This document shows positions 8,560-17,010 of a stretch of 64,000 bases of DNA, in pieces (the stretch's first letter is position 1; each line of letters starts with the position of its first letter). Source of the DNA: Ruminococcus bicirculans (ex Wegman et al. 2014) (GTDB lineage Bacteria > Bacillota > Clostridia > Oscillospirales > Ruminococcaceae); assembly GCF_000723465.1 (NCBI RefSeq), contig NZ_HF545616.1, positions 1,736,001-1,800,000 of the forward strand. The letters are read 5' to 3'. Both the position numbers and the translations under genes were made by a program. Under the pieces are notes generated by a model, which saw only the letters and a program-made list of their open reading frames with translations, made no database searches and was not told the origin of the DNA.

Positions 8560-9141
8560 TTATGCGTGCGAGGCTTCGGCTGCTTTGCGCATTGTGAACT
8601 CGCTTACGTCTGTTATCTGCCAGAGATCGCCGTCAAGATCGTCAACGGTGTAGTGCGCCGCAAATTCGAGTGCAAGCTCACCCTCGGCTTTCTGAACTGC
8701 CTTTGCCGATATGCCACCCTCGTGCATAGCGTTATACACCACAATTTTCTTATACTCGCCGTCAAGAGTGCGACAGAACATCGTTACATTTTTGAGATAG
8801 TCGCTGCTTTCGGGTACGCCCATTTTCGGATTTTTTATTGTTTTGCCGTCACCCTCAATTCGTGCGAATGGCATAGCTAGCTTTAAGTTCTCCTGTGACA
8901 TACAGATAGTAGTCACTTTAAGGCTAGCCGCCTGTTCTTCGATAGGCTGTAAGCCTGCTGTCTTGCCGTTTCTGCCGTCAAACTCAATATCTCTGAGAGT
9001 TGCCGTCGCCGTGAACTCACCGCCGCCACGACACGGCGCAAGCGGTCTTTCAGTGGTTTCGCCGTAGTCAAGGACTATAACGCCCTCGTCGATCTGTATT
9101 TTTTCGATTTCTTTTTTTGTGAGGTTTTTCACTATTGACAT
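8560..9141 (-). CDS. Major tail tube protein
   Basis: A 193-residue protein with a beta-rich sequence of the phage major tail protein type found in Clostridia siphoviruses (VIVLDYGETTERPLAPCRGGGEFTATATLRDIEFDGRNGKT..GLQ). It follows the tail terminator gene and precedes the chaperone genes. It forms the stacked hexameric tail tube. Starts directly after the stop of an upstream partner (TAAATG-type junction upstream in the operon) with GGAGGGCGAC as ribosome binding site. Confidence is high from the combination of size, sequence type and gene order. Confidence 0.88.
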   Translation of the reverse strand: MSIVKNLTKKEIEKIQIDEGVIVLDYGETTERPLAPCRGGGEFTATATLRDIEFDGRNGKTAGLQPIEEQAASLKVTTICMSQENLKLAMPFARIEGDGKTIKNPKMGVPESSDYLKNVTMFCRTLDGEYKKIVVYNAMHEGGISAKAVQKAEGELALEFAAHYTVDDLDGDLWQITDVSEFTMRKAAEASHA

Positions 9142-9540
9142 TTAGTCGCCCTCCTTATTGTAATAAAATACTCTTGCCGTCCATTCTTGGCGGCGATGAT
9201 TAATGTCAAACTCCGCCTCTTGCAGCGGCGTTTCTTTTTCAAAGTTTAAATGCCCGCTTAGTTGCGGCGCTTTGATAATTGACTTATTAAGCATATTTCG
9301 CAAGTTATCACACACGTCGATTATATCTTCTCCATTGTCAAAGAGCTTATCGTTTCCGTACACATCGACATAAAAGGCTATGAGTTCTGCGTCCTCGTCT
9401 GTGATACCTGTTCGTATAGGCGAATTGATTACGCAGTATATAGGCTCGTTGTCTTGTGCGGCGTCCTCAAAGTATGCGGGTATGATCTCATTGAACATAC
9501 CGACTATGCTCGTAAATAAGCTTTTTGACAACACCGACAT
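9142..9540 (-). CDS. Tail terminator / minor tail completion protein
   Basis: A 132-residue protein between the HK97 gp10-type protein and the major tail protein, the canonical slot for the tail terminator. The sequence contains INSPIRTGITDEDAELIAFYVDVYGNDKLFDNG, resembling terminator-type folds with a central beta sheet. Its ribosome binding site GGAGGACGAC is inside the last codons of the upstream gene, whose TAA abuts the ATG (TAAATG). Assigned mainly by synteny. Confidence 0.7.
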   Translation of the reverse strand: MSVLSKSLFTSIVGMFNEIIPAYFEDAAQDNEPIYCVINSPIRTGITDEDAELIAFYVDVYGNDKLFDNGEDIIDVCDNLRNMLNKSIIKAPQLSGHLNFEKETPLQEAEFDINHRRQEWTARVFYYNKEGD

Positions 9541-10068
9541 TTAGTCGTCCTCCTCATAGTCTTCATCGTCGATTTTCGATTTTGCTTTTTCGATTTCACC
9601 CGAAAGCAGTTTCAAATACTCCTCTTGCGCCGCTTTTATCTCGGAAATATTGTTGTATACAGAATTTCTAAGCACGTGCGTTGCTGCTTGTCCAGGGTGA
9701 TTTACGTTGTGTCCGTACTTCGTAGCTGTACTCTTATCGTACATTGTCTTGCTCGAATGTATAAGGTGCGGTTTTGTACCTTGTTCAATCCACCACGGCG
9801 ATGAGCGTGACGGGTCTTTGCCTCTATCCTCTACTTTTTGCCACCCATAAAACCCGACTTGCATTTGAGGTTGTCCTGTTTTCTTATCAATGAACACCCA
9901 CGATGCAATATGATTTTTAATACGTTTTGTACGTAATGGTACTTCTTTGCGGACGTGTTTTCGGATAACTTTGCCACTAGCTCTTAATGCAGATTTCGCA
10001 AGCGAAGCCATTGCTTTCTTGACCTCGGGTGACGTATCTACGAAAGTTATTTTTGATTTTTCAGACAT
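9541..10068 (-). CDS. HK97 gp10-type neck protein
   Basis: A 175-residue basic protein with the gp10-like pattern: N-terminal helix (ALRASGKVIRKHVRKEVPLRTKRIKNHI), then VGFYGWQKVEDRGKDPSRSSPWWIEQGTKPHLI and a His/Pro segment (HPGQAATHVLRN). The family lies at the head-tail interface of siphoviruses. The acidic C-terminus (DDEDYEEDD) is unusual but partly reflects the embedded GGAGGACGAC ribosome binding site of the next gene. I chose the ATG at 10068 over a GTG 6 bases upstream because GGTGAG has better spacing to it. Confidence 0.78.
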   Translation of the reverse strand: MSEKSKITFVDTSPEVKKAMASLAKSALRASGKVIRKHVRKEVPLRTKRIKNHIASWVFIDKKTGQPQMQVGFYGWQKVEDRGKDPSRSSPWWIEQGTKPHLIHSSKTMYDKSTATKYGHNVNHPGQAATHVLRNSVYNNISEIKAAQEEYLKLLSGEIEKAKSKIDDEDYEEDD

Positions 10069-10372
10069 TTTCACTCACCAACGCTGTGCATATGATTTCA
10101 AGGTTTTCGGCTTTTGTAGGGTACGAACGCAATATGCGGTACATATCGCCGCCGTACTCGAAATATTCCTCTTTGTGATACTCAGAGGCTTTTATTTCTA
10201 CGCAAAGCTCGGGCTTATATCCTGCCGTCTGAGCCTGGTAGAACTCATTGCGCTTTATGCCTTTTTCATTGCAGAAGATTTCACGCTTTTCATACTCGGT
10301 TTTGGTCGGTCGCCTCATAGCGTCGAGCTTTTTGACAGCTTTACAAAGATAGCCTATATCACGCCATAGCAT
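10061..10372 (-). CDS. Head closure protein (SPP1 gp16-like)
   Basis: A 103-residue protein with the head-tail joining pattern: LWRDIGYLCKAV, a central beta segment, EYFEYGGDMYRILRSYPTKAENLEIICTAL. The phrase (Y/F)xYGGxxYxILR followed by a C-terminal strand is common in this family, which closes the portal channel after packaging. It overlaps the gp10-type gene by 8 bases and is separated by 2 bases from the connector gene. Confidence 0.78.
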   Translation of the reverse strand: MLWRDIGYLCKAVKKLDAMRRPTKTEYEKREIFCNEKGIKRNEFYQAQTAGYKPELCVEIKASEYHKEEYFEYGGDMYRILRSYPTKAENLEIICTALVSENV

Positions 10373-10374
10373 AG

Positions 10375-10683
10375 CTATTCCTCCCTAGTTTCAAGATACT
10401 CGTCGCTCAGCGTAAGCTTGCGTTTAAGCATTTCATAACTTTCACGATACTTAGGAGCGTCGGCATTATCAAGTCCGAACTCGGCTTTCACATATGCGGA
10501 GATAGCCCGCTTAATAAGCGGGTCATCTTCATCACATACTTTATCACGCCTTATGCCCTCGAGCTGTAAATCAGCTCGAGCGGCTGATATAATGTCTTTG
10601 ATCTCATCATCAAGGCGAGTATGATTGATACGGAGCGCCGCTCTGAACGCAATCACATATTGTTCCGATATATTGTCTTTCAT
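10375..10683 (-). CDS. Head-tail connector (gp6/gp15-like adaptor)
   Basis: A 102-residue, mainly helical protein with the adaptor pattern: N-terminal FRAALRINHTRLDDEIKDIISAARADLQLEGI, then DDPLIKRAISAYVKAEFGLDNADAPKYRESYEMLKRKLTLS. This matches the phage gp6-like connector family that sits under the portal. It follows the capsid gene and precedes the head-closure gene. Confidence 0.85.
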   Translation of the reverse strand: MKDNISEQYVIAFRAALRINHTRLDDEIKDIISAARADLQLEGIRRDKVCDEDDPLIKRAISAYVKAEFGLDNADAPKYRESYEMLKRKLTLSDEYLETREE

Positions 10684-10703
10684 TATGCAGCACTCCTTTT
10701 AGG

Positions 10704-11915
10704 CTACTTCGCTTTCTTCACGCCGTATACAACGGTTTCGGGCTGTAATGCTCCGCTCCATATGCCGTAGGCGGTGTAATCGTTGCGGCGCTTAGCACCG
10801 CTCACGTCACGGGTGATAGAAATGCGCTCGTGCTCATTCATCTTGTAGTATCTGCTGAGGTTTCCTATGATGAAGTCACCGTCATTAAGGTACGGGTCAG
10901 CCTCGACAGGATATGTAGCAATGCTTTTAATGCCTGCTCCGTTGATAGGCGTGTAGATGTAGTTTCCATTTGCGTCCTTAGTGAACGATATATCGTTGAT
11001 GATAGTGTTTGAAACGTATATCTTAGCGCCTACGAGGTGCTTTTTGCTCTTGAACTTGCCGAGAGCTACGCCGATAGCGTCGAGAGCCGTTCCCTCGTAT
11101 TCGTACTTAACAGCGTCTTTTGATATACCGCTGAGCTGATCGTCTGTTGAGCCTGTTCCGTAGATAGTTTCGGTAACGCTCTTATCTTCCATTTGTTCCG
11201 TGAGTTCGCCCATAAGATATGAGATAAATTCCTTGACAGCCATTGCTTCAAGTCTCCACGAAACAGGGATAGTTGCCGCAATCTCGGAAATAGACAGCGT
11301 AAGGTCTTTCCATTCGATTGACGTTTCGGGTGTCTTAGCATTTTCCTTTACATTCTTAGGCTTTGTGATCGTTGAACGATATGGGAACTTTGTAAGTCCA
11401 GGAACAGCAGTCTTAGACACATCACGGAAAATAGGCGATACAAGCCCGATATGTTCGAGCAACGAAAGGTTCATATCGGTTGGAATAAAAAGTCCACCAT
11501 TATTTACGCCGTCAACCGAGCCGCTCGGCGCAACGAATGTTGTTGCGGTAGTGGTTAGCGCCGTGTCAAGTGCTCTACTTTCTTTTTCAGTCAGAGAGCG
11601 ATTAAGCAACGTCTTAGCGAACGCTGATTTATATTCCGGCGTGGCTAATACGGCCCTAGGCTCAGAACTCTCTGTCTCGTGTCCTTCGTTGCGCTGCTCT
11701 GCGAACGGATTAGGGATTGAGCTTGATGTTTCGCTTGCCTCGCCGAGTGCTGCCGCCCTGCGGTCAAGGTCTGAAAGCTCGGCGTTGAGCTGCCTCAGTT
11801 CCTCCGTGATATTATCGATGTTGATTGCGTTTCCGTCTGCGTCAACGCCTTTTTCAAGCAGTTCTCTTATTTCTGCTTTGCGGCGGTTGATTTCGCTCTT
11901 CCTTTTTTCAAACAT
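10704..11915 (-). CDS. HK97-family major capsid protein
   Basis: A 403-residue protein. Residues 1 to about 90 are a charged helical scaffolding (delta) domain (EINRRKAEIRELLEKG..ITEELRQLNAELSDLDRRAAAL), then a Ser/Glu-rich linker where the prohead protease would cut. The rest has the HK97 fold pattern: FIPTDMNLSLLEHIGLVSPIFRDVSKTAV and GDFIIGNLSRYYKMNEHERISITRD. It follows the protease gene directly. Ribosome binding site AAGAGGAGG. Confidence 0.93.
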   Translation of the reverse strand: MFEKRKSEINRRKAEIRELLEKGVDADGNAINIDNITEELRQLNAELSDLDRRAAALGEASETSSSIPNPFAEQRNEGHETESSEPRAVLATPEYKSAFAKTLLNRSLTEKESRALDTALTTTATTFVAPSGSVDGVNNGGLFIPTDMNLSLLEHIGLVSPIFRDVSKTAVPGLTKFPYRSTITKPKNVKENAKTPETSIEWKDLTLSISEIAATIPVSWRLEAMAVKEFISYLMGELTEQMEDKSVTETIYGTGSTDDQLSGISKDAVKYEYEGTALDAIGVALGKFKSKKHLVGAKIYVSNTIINDISFTKDANGNYIYTPINGAGIKSIATYPVEADPYLNDGDFIIGNLSRYYKMNEHERISITRDVSGAKRRNDYTAYGIWSGALQPETVVYGVKKAK

Positions 11916-11929
11916 TGTTTTTCCTCCTC

Positions 11930-12532
11930 TTAAATATAAGTCATTGCTATTGCTAATTTTCTGCGGCGTTCCTGCTCCAGTTTTTCAAAATCTTTCTGCC
12001 GCTCCGCCTCAAAAGATTTCCTCGCAGAAATTGACGTCTGTTCATATGCCGGCATATCCACCGCTGAGACATCATATAGCTTTCTTATCTTAGTTACTCT
12101 CCTGGTATGAGTTTCAGCGTCGTACTCCTCGCCGTCGTCCGCTACCGTGAAAGCAAAAGACATCTTGTCAATATAGCCTCCTCTGATTTCTTCCCATAGC
12201 TTGCGCCCCTCGTCCGTTCCCGATAAATTGGCGGTCACGTCTACGCCCTCAGAGTTAAAGTCAAGCTTAAGTGTATGATTTCTAAGGCGGGCGACTACCT
12301 TTCCACCGTGGTTATAGTTCATAATCACGTCTGATGTATCGCACCCTATGAATGCGTTGCGGTCGATTATCTCGAAATACTTGACGCCCTCAAATTCTGC
12401 AAGACAAGTAGGGCTATCAAATACAACGGCACGTCCTTTGACCTGGTACGCAGGCGTATTCTCGTCGCTAGACGGAATGGCCGCGACGGACGAGAAAACT
12501 CTATACTCTCGTTCTCCTGGTTTGAATGGCAT
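11930..12532 (-). CDS. HK97-family prohead protease
   Basis: A 200-residue serine protease of the U35 type. The family pattern is clear: YQVKGRAVVFDSPT near residue 30, the catalytic His at 75 in NYNHGGKVVAR, the catalytic Ser at 125 in DKMSFAF, and the later RKLYDVSAVDMPAYEQTSI block. It processes the capsid scaffolding domain. It lies between portal and capsid genes and ends just before the capsid gene start. Confidence 0.93.
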   Translation of the reverse strand: MPFKPGEREYRVFSSVAAIPSSDENTPAYQVKGRAVVFDSPTCLAEFEGVKYFEIIDRNAFIGCDTSDVIMNYNHGGKVVARLRNHTLKLDFNSEGVDVTANLSGTDEGRKLWEEIRGGYIDKMSFAFTVADDGEEYDAETHTRRVTKIRKLYDVSAVDMPAYEQTSISARKSFEAERQKDFEKLEQERRRKLAIAMTYI

Positions 12533-12534
12533 TG

Positions 12535-13782
12535 CTATTCCTCCTCTTCTCCGCCCTCTTGCGGCGGTTGATTGTCTGAACTATCTCCGAGCTGATATTC
12601 GTCGGCTCTGTCTGCATTAACCATATTCAGCGTTTGCACACGACGAGCGCCCTCTTCTCCACCTAGCGGCGACATATTATAGGCTAAAAGTACGTTATCT
12701 ACGGTAATAGCTCCTATGTCAGCGAGAAACTTTAAGGCGGTCGTTTTATCGGAGAGCTTTTCGTTTTGGAGGGAGTTTCCCTCGAAAATAATTTCGTTTC
12801 CGTAACCCATTTCACGGGCAGAAAACAGACCATTTGTGAAAGCCTGTGATAGCTGTGCGTAGAATGGCGCTATCTCACCATTGTAGAAAGACGACGCCTG
12901 CTCGGGTGTTTCCTTGTTTTGTACGATTTCTTCCGATACGCCGAAATAATCGTATATTTCGGATTTAATGTATGCAAGCTGACCTGTCGGGATAGGTGTT
13001 TGCTTGTCCGTGATAGGCGTGTATTCGTATTTGTTGTCAGTAACGATAACGCCCGCTCCGTTATTGTCCATTTTAAGATTATCACGGATAAAATCATCAC
13101 GGCGGCGGTTGAGATCGTCTGTCTTTGTGGTTGACTGCACTTTCAGAATGCCACGCACAACGCTGACTAGCTCGGCCATTTTCCCCATAGATTGATTAAA
13201 CGTATTTGCTGTTGCAAGTACGGCGGTAATAGGCTTATTACTATCGCCGAAAATATCGTTATCGTTGAAATTCCTGCCGATATGAATAAGATCGGTATAC
13301 GGCAAAGTATATACATTGCCCGTCGCAAACGTCATTTTGCAGCAAAGTTCGCCGCTGACGTTTATAAGCTCAATAGAGCTTGCGTTTACGTTATACAGCG
13401 CCTCGAGGGCGCCTGTTGCTGCATTCCATACAGGATATACAAACGCATTATTGTATATCTTGTATTGTGTGGCGAGCCGGTAATAGAATTTATACGCCGT
13501 CGTATATGGGTTAGGTCGGAATTGTAGCAAGCTATTATATCGGCTATTAGCAACATCGGCAAACTTGCCCTCGCCTCGGCGAATGTGTCGAGGCCTCACG
13601 TCCGCACATCTGCGGGCGAAAGCGTCAACGGCGGCACGAACTGTATTTATGTCATATGCGTTTCCCGAAAACGGTGCAAATAACGTCTGATAGGTATTAA
13701 GCAAGTGATATTGTTCGGCTGTATTGGCGTTTTTGTTTTTACCGAAAATTATCTCAAAAAGTCCACGTTTCCGCATTATCAA
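12535..13782 (-). CDS. Phage portal protein
   Basis: A 415-residue HK97/SPP1-type portal. Characteristic blocks include AVDAFARRCADVRPRHIR, LLQFRPNPYTTAYKFYYRLATQYKIYNNAFVYP, DLIHIGRNFNDNDIFGDS, and GVSEEIVQNKETPEQASSFYNGEIAPFYAQLSQAF. It forms the dodecameric portal through which DNA is packaged. The acidic, Gly/Glu-rich C-terminus is ordinary for the family. It starts 5 bases after the terminase stop. Confidence 0.93.
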   Translation of the reverse strand: MIMRKRGLFEIIFGKNKNANTAEQYHLLNTYQTLFAPFSGNAYDINTVRAAVDAFARRCADVRPRHIRRGEGKFADVANSRYNSLLQFRPNPYTTAYKFYYRLATQYKIYNNAFVYPVWNAATGALEALYNVNASSIELINVSGELCCKMTFATGNVYTLPYTDLIHIGRNFNDNDIFGDSNKPITAVLATANTFNQSMGKMAELVSVVRGILKVQSTTKTDDLNRRRDDFIRDNLKMDNNGAGVIVTDNKYEYTPITDKQTPIPTGQLAYIKSEIYDYFGVSEEIVQNKETPEQASSFYNGEIAPFYAQLSQAFTNGLFSAREMGYGNEIIFEGNSLQNEKLSDKTTALKFLADIGAITVDNVLLAYNMSPLGGEEGARRVQTLNMVNADRADEYQLGDSSDNQPPQEGGEEEE

Positions 13783-13787
13783 ATCAC

Positions 13788-15461
13788 CTACCCTACGTTG
13801 TACATATAATCTTCGTAATCTCTGACGTATACCACCCAGGCATTAAGTAGAGATACCATACCGTCTATTCTTCGCTTTTCGGAAATCTTAACGGGCATTA
13901 TGTTATTTAGCCCTTGCTCTTTCTTGCCCGTGTTAGATAGACACCATTTAAGCACGGGATTGTTATTATAATTAACGAGCTTGTCTTGCAGCGCCGCTCC
14001 GAGTTCTCGCATAGGCTGAGAAAATGTATAAGTTCCTTGAATTACTTTATCCATTGTGAAACCGTTAGCGGTCATTTCGTCCACCCAGTAGCCGGCAAGC
14101 GCCCGGTCGTAGCCGCATTTCCAACAGTCAATCTTATATTGCTCACGCATTTGTACAAACCACGCTGTAACATCACTATAATTGACACGAGCACCTTGAC
14201 AGGCGGTGAGCAATCCTCTTTCAGCCCATAGCTTATAAGGAGCTTCATCGTTACTATGACCGCCACTGCGTTGCTTTTTGTCGGCAAGCTCATCAATTCG
14301 GGCTTGTGGCAAAAAGTAATGTTGCAACACATATACTGTCTTATCGTTCGGTTTGCGGATAAGCAACGTAGCGCAAGTGAGGTCGGTCGTTGATGATAGG
14401 TCACAACCGCCGATAGCGTATGTGTCGTAAACGTCCGCAAGGTCAAATGTAGCCTCGTTGTTGATTACGTCGAAAGGCAGCCACGCCGTACTGCCGTTCT
14501 CTCGCACGTTAAAGTCCTTGCAGAGAACGCCTGCTCTGTCAGCAGGGTTTTTCTTGGCTCGCTCGACGAATGATCTAAGCGTTTCAACTTGCTTGATCTT
14601 GCCGAGCCCTGGATTAGCTTTAATCCACATTTTCGGGTCAAGCCATTCCGAACGTTCGTCCAACTCGTAGAGAATGGGCAAAAACGCTTCGTCTACTTCT
14701 TCGCCGTCAGCTACTCGACAGGCGTACTCGTACATATCGTCGAAAATGCATTCACGCACCGTTCCCGCTGTTGTAATCATCACAATGAGCGGTTGACGGC
14801 GTGAAGATGTTGATTGTTTCATAACTTCGTATAGGTTCCTATCTCTGATAGCGTGCAGCTCGTCGATGATTACCCCGTGCGAGTTAAGCCCGTCAAGGGT
14901 GTTACTGTCAGAGGCAAGCGCTTCAAATTTCGAGCTTGTCGCCGCAAAATATACATCATTGCGACGCTTTTTCAACACCGCGCGCAATTCGGGGCTTTGC
15001 TTAATCATATTGACCGCTTCTGTTAATGCCTTTCGAGCCTGGTCTTTCTTAGTCGCTACTGAGTATATCTCGGCTGCGCCCTCATAGTCAGCGGTGAGTA
15101 AGTATAATGCAATGCCCGCCATAAGCGTTGTTTTGCCGTTTTTTCTGCCGACAAGGAACATCGTTTCTCGAAAACGGCGATAGCCTGTTTCTTTGTCGAG
15201 AAAACCAAAAAGAGCTTGAATATAAGCCCGCTGAAAGAGTTCAAGCTCGAGCGGCGCTCCGAGGTCACCTTGCGATTGCTTGCAAAAAGTTTCTATAAAA
15301 CTAATAGGACGTTCGCCTGTTTCTTCGTCAAAATAATACTTGAAGTTCTTTGGTGGACGATCTATTTCTTTGAGCAACCGTGTATAGACTTTCCGCACTC
15401 GTGCGGAGGTTTTTATTTTGCCTCGTTTAATCAGCTCAACATATTCACGGATATAGTTCAA
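13788..15461 (-). CDS. Terminase large subunit
   Basis: A 557-residue packaging ATPase/nuclease. Walker A is GRKNGKT at residues 105-111 and Walker B GVIIDE at 196-201, followed by the TTAG coupling motif in LIVMITTAGTVRE. The nuclease half starts near CDLSSTTDLTCATLLI, carrying the first acidic residue, with further acidic residues near GCDLS and the C-terminal MVSLLNAWVVYVRDYED block. The type is that of HK97/Clostridium phage large terminases of the cos group. It overlaps the small subunit by ATGA. Confidence 0.95.
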   Translation of the reverse strand: MNYIREYVELIKRGKIKTSARVRKVYTRLLKEIDRPPKNFKYYFDEETGERPISFIETFCKQSQGDLGAPLELELFQRAYIQALFGFLDKETGYRRFRETMFLVGRKNGKTTLMAGIALYLLTADYEGAAEIYSVATKKDQARKALTEAVNMIKQSPELRAVLKKRRNDVYFAATSSKFEALASDSNTLDGLNSHGVIIDELHAIRDRNLYEVMKQSTSSRRQPLIVMITTAGTVRECIFDDMYEYACRVADGEEVDEAFLPILYELDERSEWLDPKMWIKANPGLGKIKQVETLRSFVERAKKNPADRAGVLCKDFNVRENGSTAWLPFDVINNEATFDLADVYDTYAIGGCDLSSTTDLTCATLLIRKPNDKTVYVLQHYFLPQARIDELADKKQRSGGHSNDEAPYKLWAERGLLTACQGARVNYSDVTAWFVQMREQYKIDCWKCGYDRALAGYWVDEMTANGFTMDKVIQGTYTFSQPMRELGAALQDKLVNYNNNPVLKWCLSNTGKKEQGLNNIMPVKISEKRRIDGMVSLLNAWVVYVRDYEDYMYNVG

Positions 15462-15826
15462 GCCTGCTGCTTCCCTTTCGGCTTCTTAATGGCGAACTGC
15501 AACAGCGCCTCGCCTGCTTTGTCGGCGTCAGCAGCTGGCACTACCTCGTTGAGCTGCTTAATGATTGTCGTGTAGTTCTTAACCATAGCATTGTACTGAG
15601 AAATCAATGGGTGTGCACGATCTATGCTATAATTCCCCTGCGGCATAGATACAAGCAGCCCGTCGCTGTCTATGCGCTGCTCCATTTCTGCTAGTTTTTC
15701 TTGCATAAAAACAGCCCGTTTCATCAAGTCCTCGTTGATTTTAAGCTTATCTTTCGGCATATTTTTATACAAATTCTTAAGTTTGTTTAACTCTTTTCTT
15801 CTTATTTTAAATACGTCCTCATTCAC
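15458..15826 (-). CDS. Terminase small subunit, P27 family
   Basis: A 122-residue protein with the P27-type pattern: an N-terminal charged helix, NEDLMKRAVFMQEKLAEMEQRID, and the diagnostic HPLISQYNAMVKNYTTIIKQLNEVVP near the C-terminus. It recognises the packaging site and loads the large subunit, whose start overlaps its stop. The start is GTG with GGAG about 11 bases upstream. Confidence 0.88.
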   Translation of the reverse strand: MNEDVFKIRRKELNKLKNLYKNMPKDKLKINEDLMKRAVFMQEKLAEMEQRIDSDGLLVSMPQGNYSIDRAHPLISQYNAMVKNYTTIIKQLNEVVPAADADKAGEALLQFAIKKPKGKQQA

Positions 15827-15966
15827 CTTAAAATCAGCTCCTTTCTGTTTGAGTAGGGGGGTCTATATGCACCCGTGGAGGCTCAAAAATGACTTATACG
15901 CGGTTCTCAAAAATAAACCTCACGATTTTGCACCCGGGGGTGTGTTTTTGAGAAAAAAACTTCCGT
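15827..15966 (-). other. 140-bp non-coding gap upstream of terS; possible packaging (cos) region
   Basis: No gene is seen here. The stretch has G/C-rich blocks (GTAGGGGGGTC, CACCCGGGGGTG) and sits between the HNH-side small gene and terS. In HNH-TerS-TerL phages the cos site is typically next to terS. No cohesive-end sequence can be proved from the sequence alone. Confidence 0.35.
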
Positions 15967-16176
15967 TTAGACCTCACGCACGGCGGCAATTTCTACCGCA
16001 ACTGCCGTCAGCGGATTGATAATCACTTTGTTTCCGTCAACTGTGTCGAGTAGCACGCAGCCCTCCTCGAGTGCGGCACATAGCTCGTCCTCGAACTCTA
16101 TGCCATTGTGAGCAATGACCGTATATTCAATCGCTGCTCCTGTTGTTGCATATATCGTTATGTCCTGCACTTTCAT
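15967..16176 (-). CDS. Small phage protein, unknown
   Basis: A 69-residue protein beginning MKVQDITIYATTGAAIEYTVIAHNGIEFEDE with a beta-rich pattern. The start is set by a good ribosome binding site (AGAGGTG, 5-6 bases before ATG), which puts its first 50 bases inside the 3' end of the HNH gene. No family recognised. Location between HNH nuclease and small terminase is conserved territory for packaging accessory proteins, but function is unknown. Confidence 0.55.
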   Translation of the reverse strand: MKVQDITIYATTGAAIEYTVIAHNGIEFEDELCAALEEGCVLLDTVDGNKVIINPLTAVAVEIAAVREV

Positions 16177-16468
16177 TGCTGCACCTCTTGACTAAATTTC
16201 CGTTTACGTCAAACATAAGCTCTCGATCTACTGCTAGAGTGCCCTCGTGTTCTATTGCGTGACAATTTCTGCATAGCAGTTCGAGGTTATCTCCGTTTAG
16301 TGCAATAGAGGGATTATTGATATTCTTAGGCGTTAAATGTATCTTGTGGTGTACGATCTCGCCAGGAGCCCCACACCTTACGCATAAGCCGCAATCACGC
16401 TTATACACATAAGCTCGCAGTTCACGCCACGGCTTTGAGTTATAAAAATCTTTTGCAAATTCTCGCAT
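16127..16468 (-). CDS. HNH endonuclease (packaging-associated)
   Basis: A 113-residue HNH nuclease. Zinc-binding pairs are CVRCG and CRNCH; the catalytic stretch is EIVHHKIHLTPKNINNPSIALNGDNLELLCRNCHAIEH. N-terminal FYNSKPWRELRAYVYKRDCGLC is typical of phage HNH proteins encoded next to terminase. Such proteins stimulate cos cleavage by the terminase in HK97-like phages. The C-terminus overlaps the next gene by 50 bases. Confidence 0.9.
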   Translation of the reverse strand: MREFAKDFYNSKPWRELRAYVYKRDCGLCVRCGAPGEIVHHKIHLTPKNINNPSIALNGDNLELLCRNCHAIEHEGTLAVDRELMFDVNGNLVKRCSNESAGHNDICNNRSSD

Positions 16469-16587
16469 ATTGTGCGTCCCACCCCTCGCTTATCTTAATA
16501 TGCTCTATACCCTTGTGCATTGCTGCACGTTTCCATACTACGATTATACGGCGATTATTTAATTATTTCCATACGGAATATTTTCGG

Positions 16588-17010
16588 CTATATAGACATC
16601 AACGTAGGTGCGCCGTAGTATCTGAGTGCAAAGTCAGCAACTGCTTTGTTGCGCAGGCTGTAAAGGGTCGATAAAGACTCTATGTGCATTGCTGCGAGTA
16701 TCTGTTCTTTCGGCTTTTTATCAACATACCAAAGACGGAGTATCTCTTGTTCTTCGTCGTCGAGCTGCGACAATACACGCTCTATGTCAGATATGAGGTT
16801 CTTCGTCCTCTGTAAGCAACGCTTAAGCTCTATTTCCTCGAGCCCACATTCGAGATACTGTTCGATAGATTTAACGTTGCTATACTTAGGCTTAGTGCTT
16901 GCCTGTGCGATATGGCTCGCTCGGCCATTGATATTTTCTATCGCTGCGTTAAGCGCAGGAATAGACCCGAGCAACTGTTCGGCTGACTTAAAATAATTCA
17001 TATCATTCAC
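16588..17010 (-). CDS. Sigma-70 region-4-like phage regulator (late-gene activator type)
   Basis: A 140-residue protein. The C-terminal half (residues about 85-135: LSQLDDEEQEILRLWYVDKKPKEQILAAMHIESLSTLYSLRNKAVADFALRYYG) has the sigma region-4 helix-turn-helix pattern of the ArpU/DUF1492 kind. Such proteins sit just before the packaging genes and switch on late transcription. Placement directly upstream of HNH-terminase fits. It overlaps the Rep gene by 8 bases. Confidence 0.72.
   Translation of the reverse strand: MNDMNYFKSAEQLLGSIPALNAAIENINGRASHIAQASTKPKYSNVKSIEQYLECGLEEIELKRCLQRTKNLISDIERVLSQLDDEEQEILRLWYVDKKPKEQILAAMHIESLSTLYSLRNKAVADFALRYYGAPTLMSI

Noticed and set aside
11200-12093. 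297-residue plus-strand frame opposite capsid and protease
   Set aside because: Antisense shadow of two well supported phage genes.
16127-16176. Frameshift between the HNH gene and the next small gene
   Set aside because: The downstream gene has its own good ribosome binding site and start, and there is no slippery sequence at the overlap.
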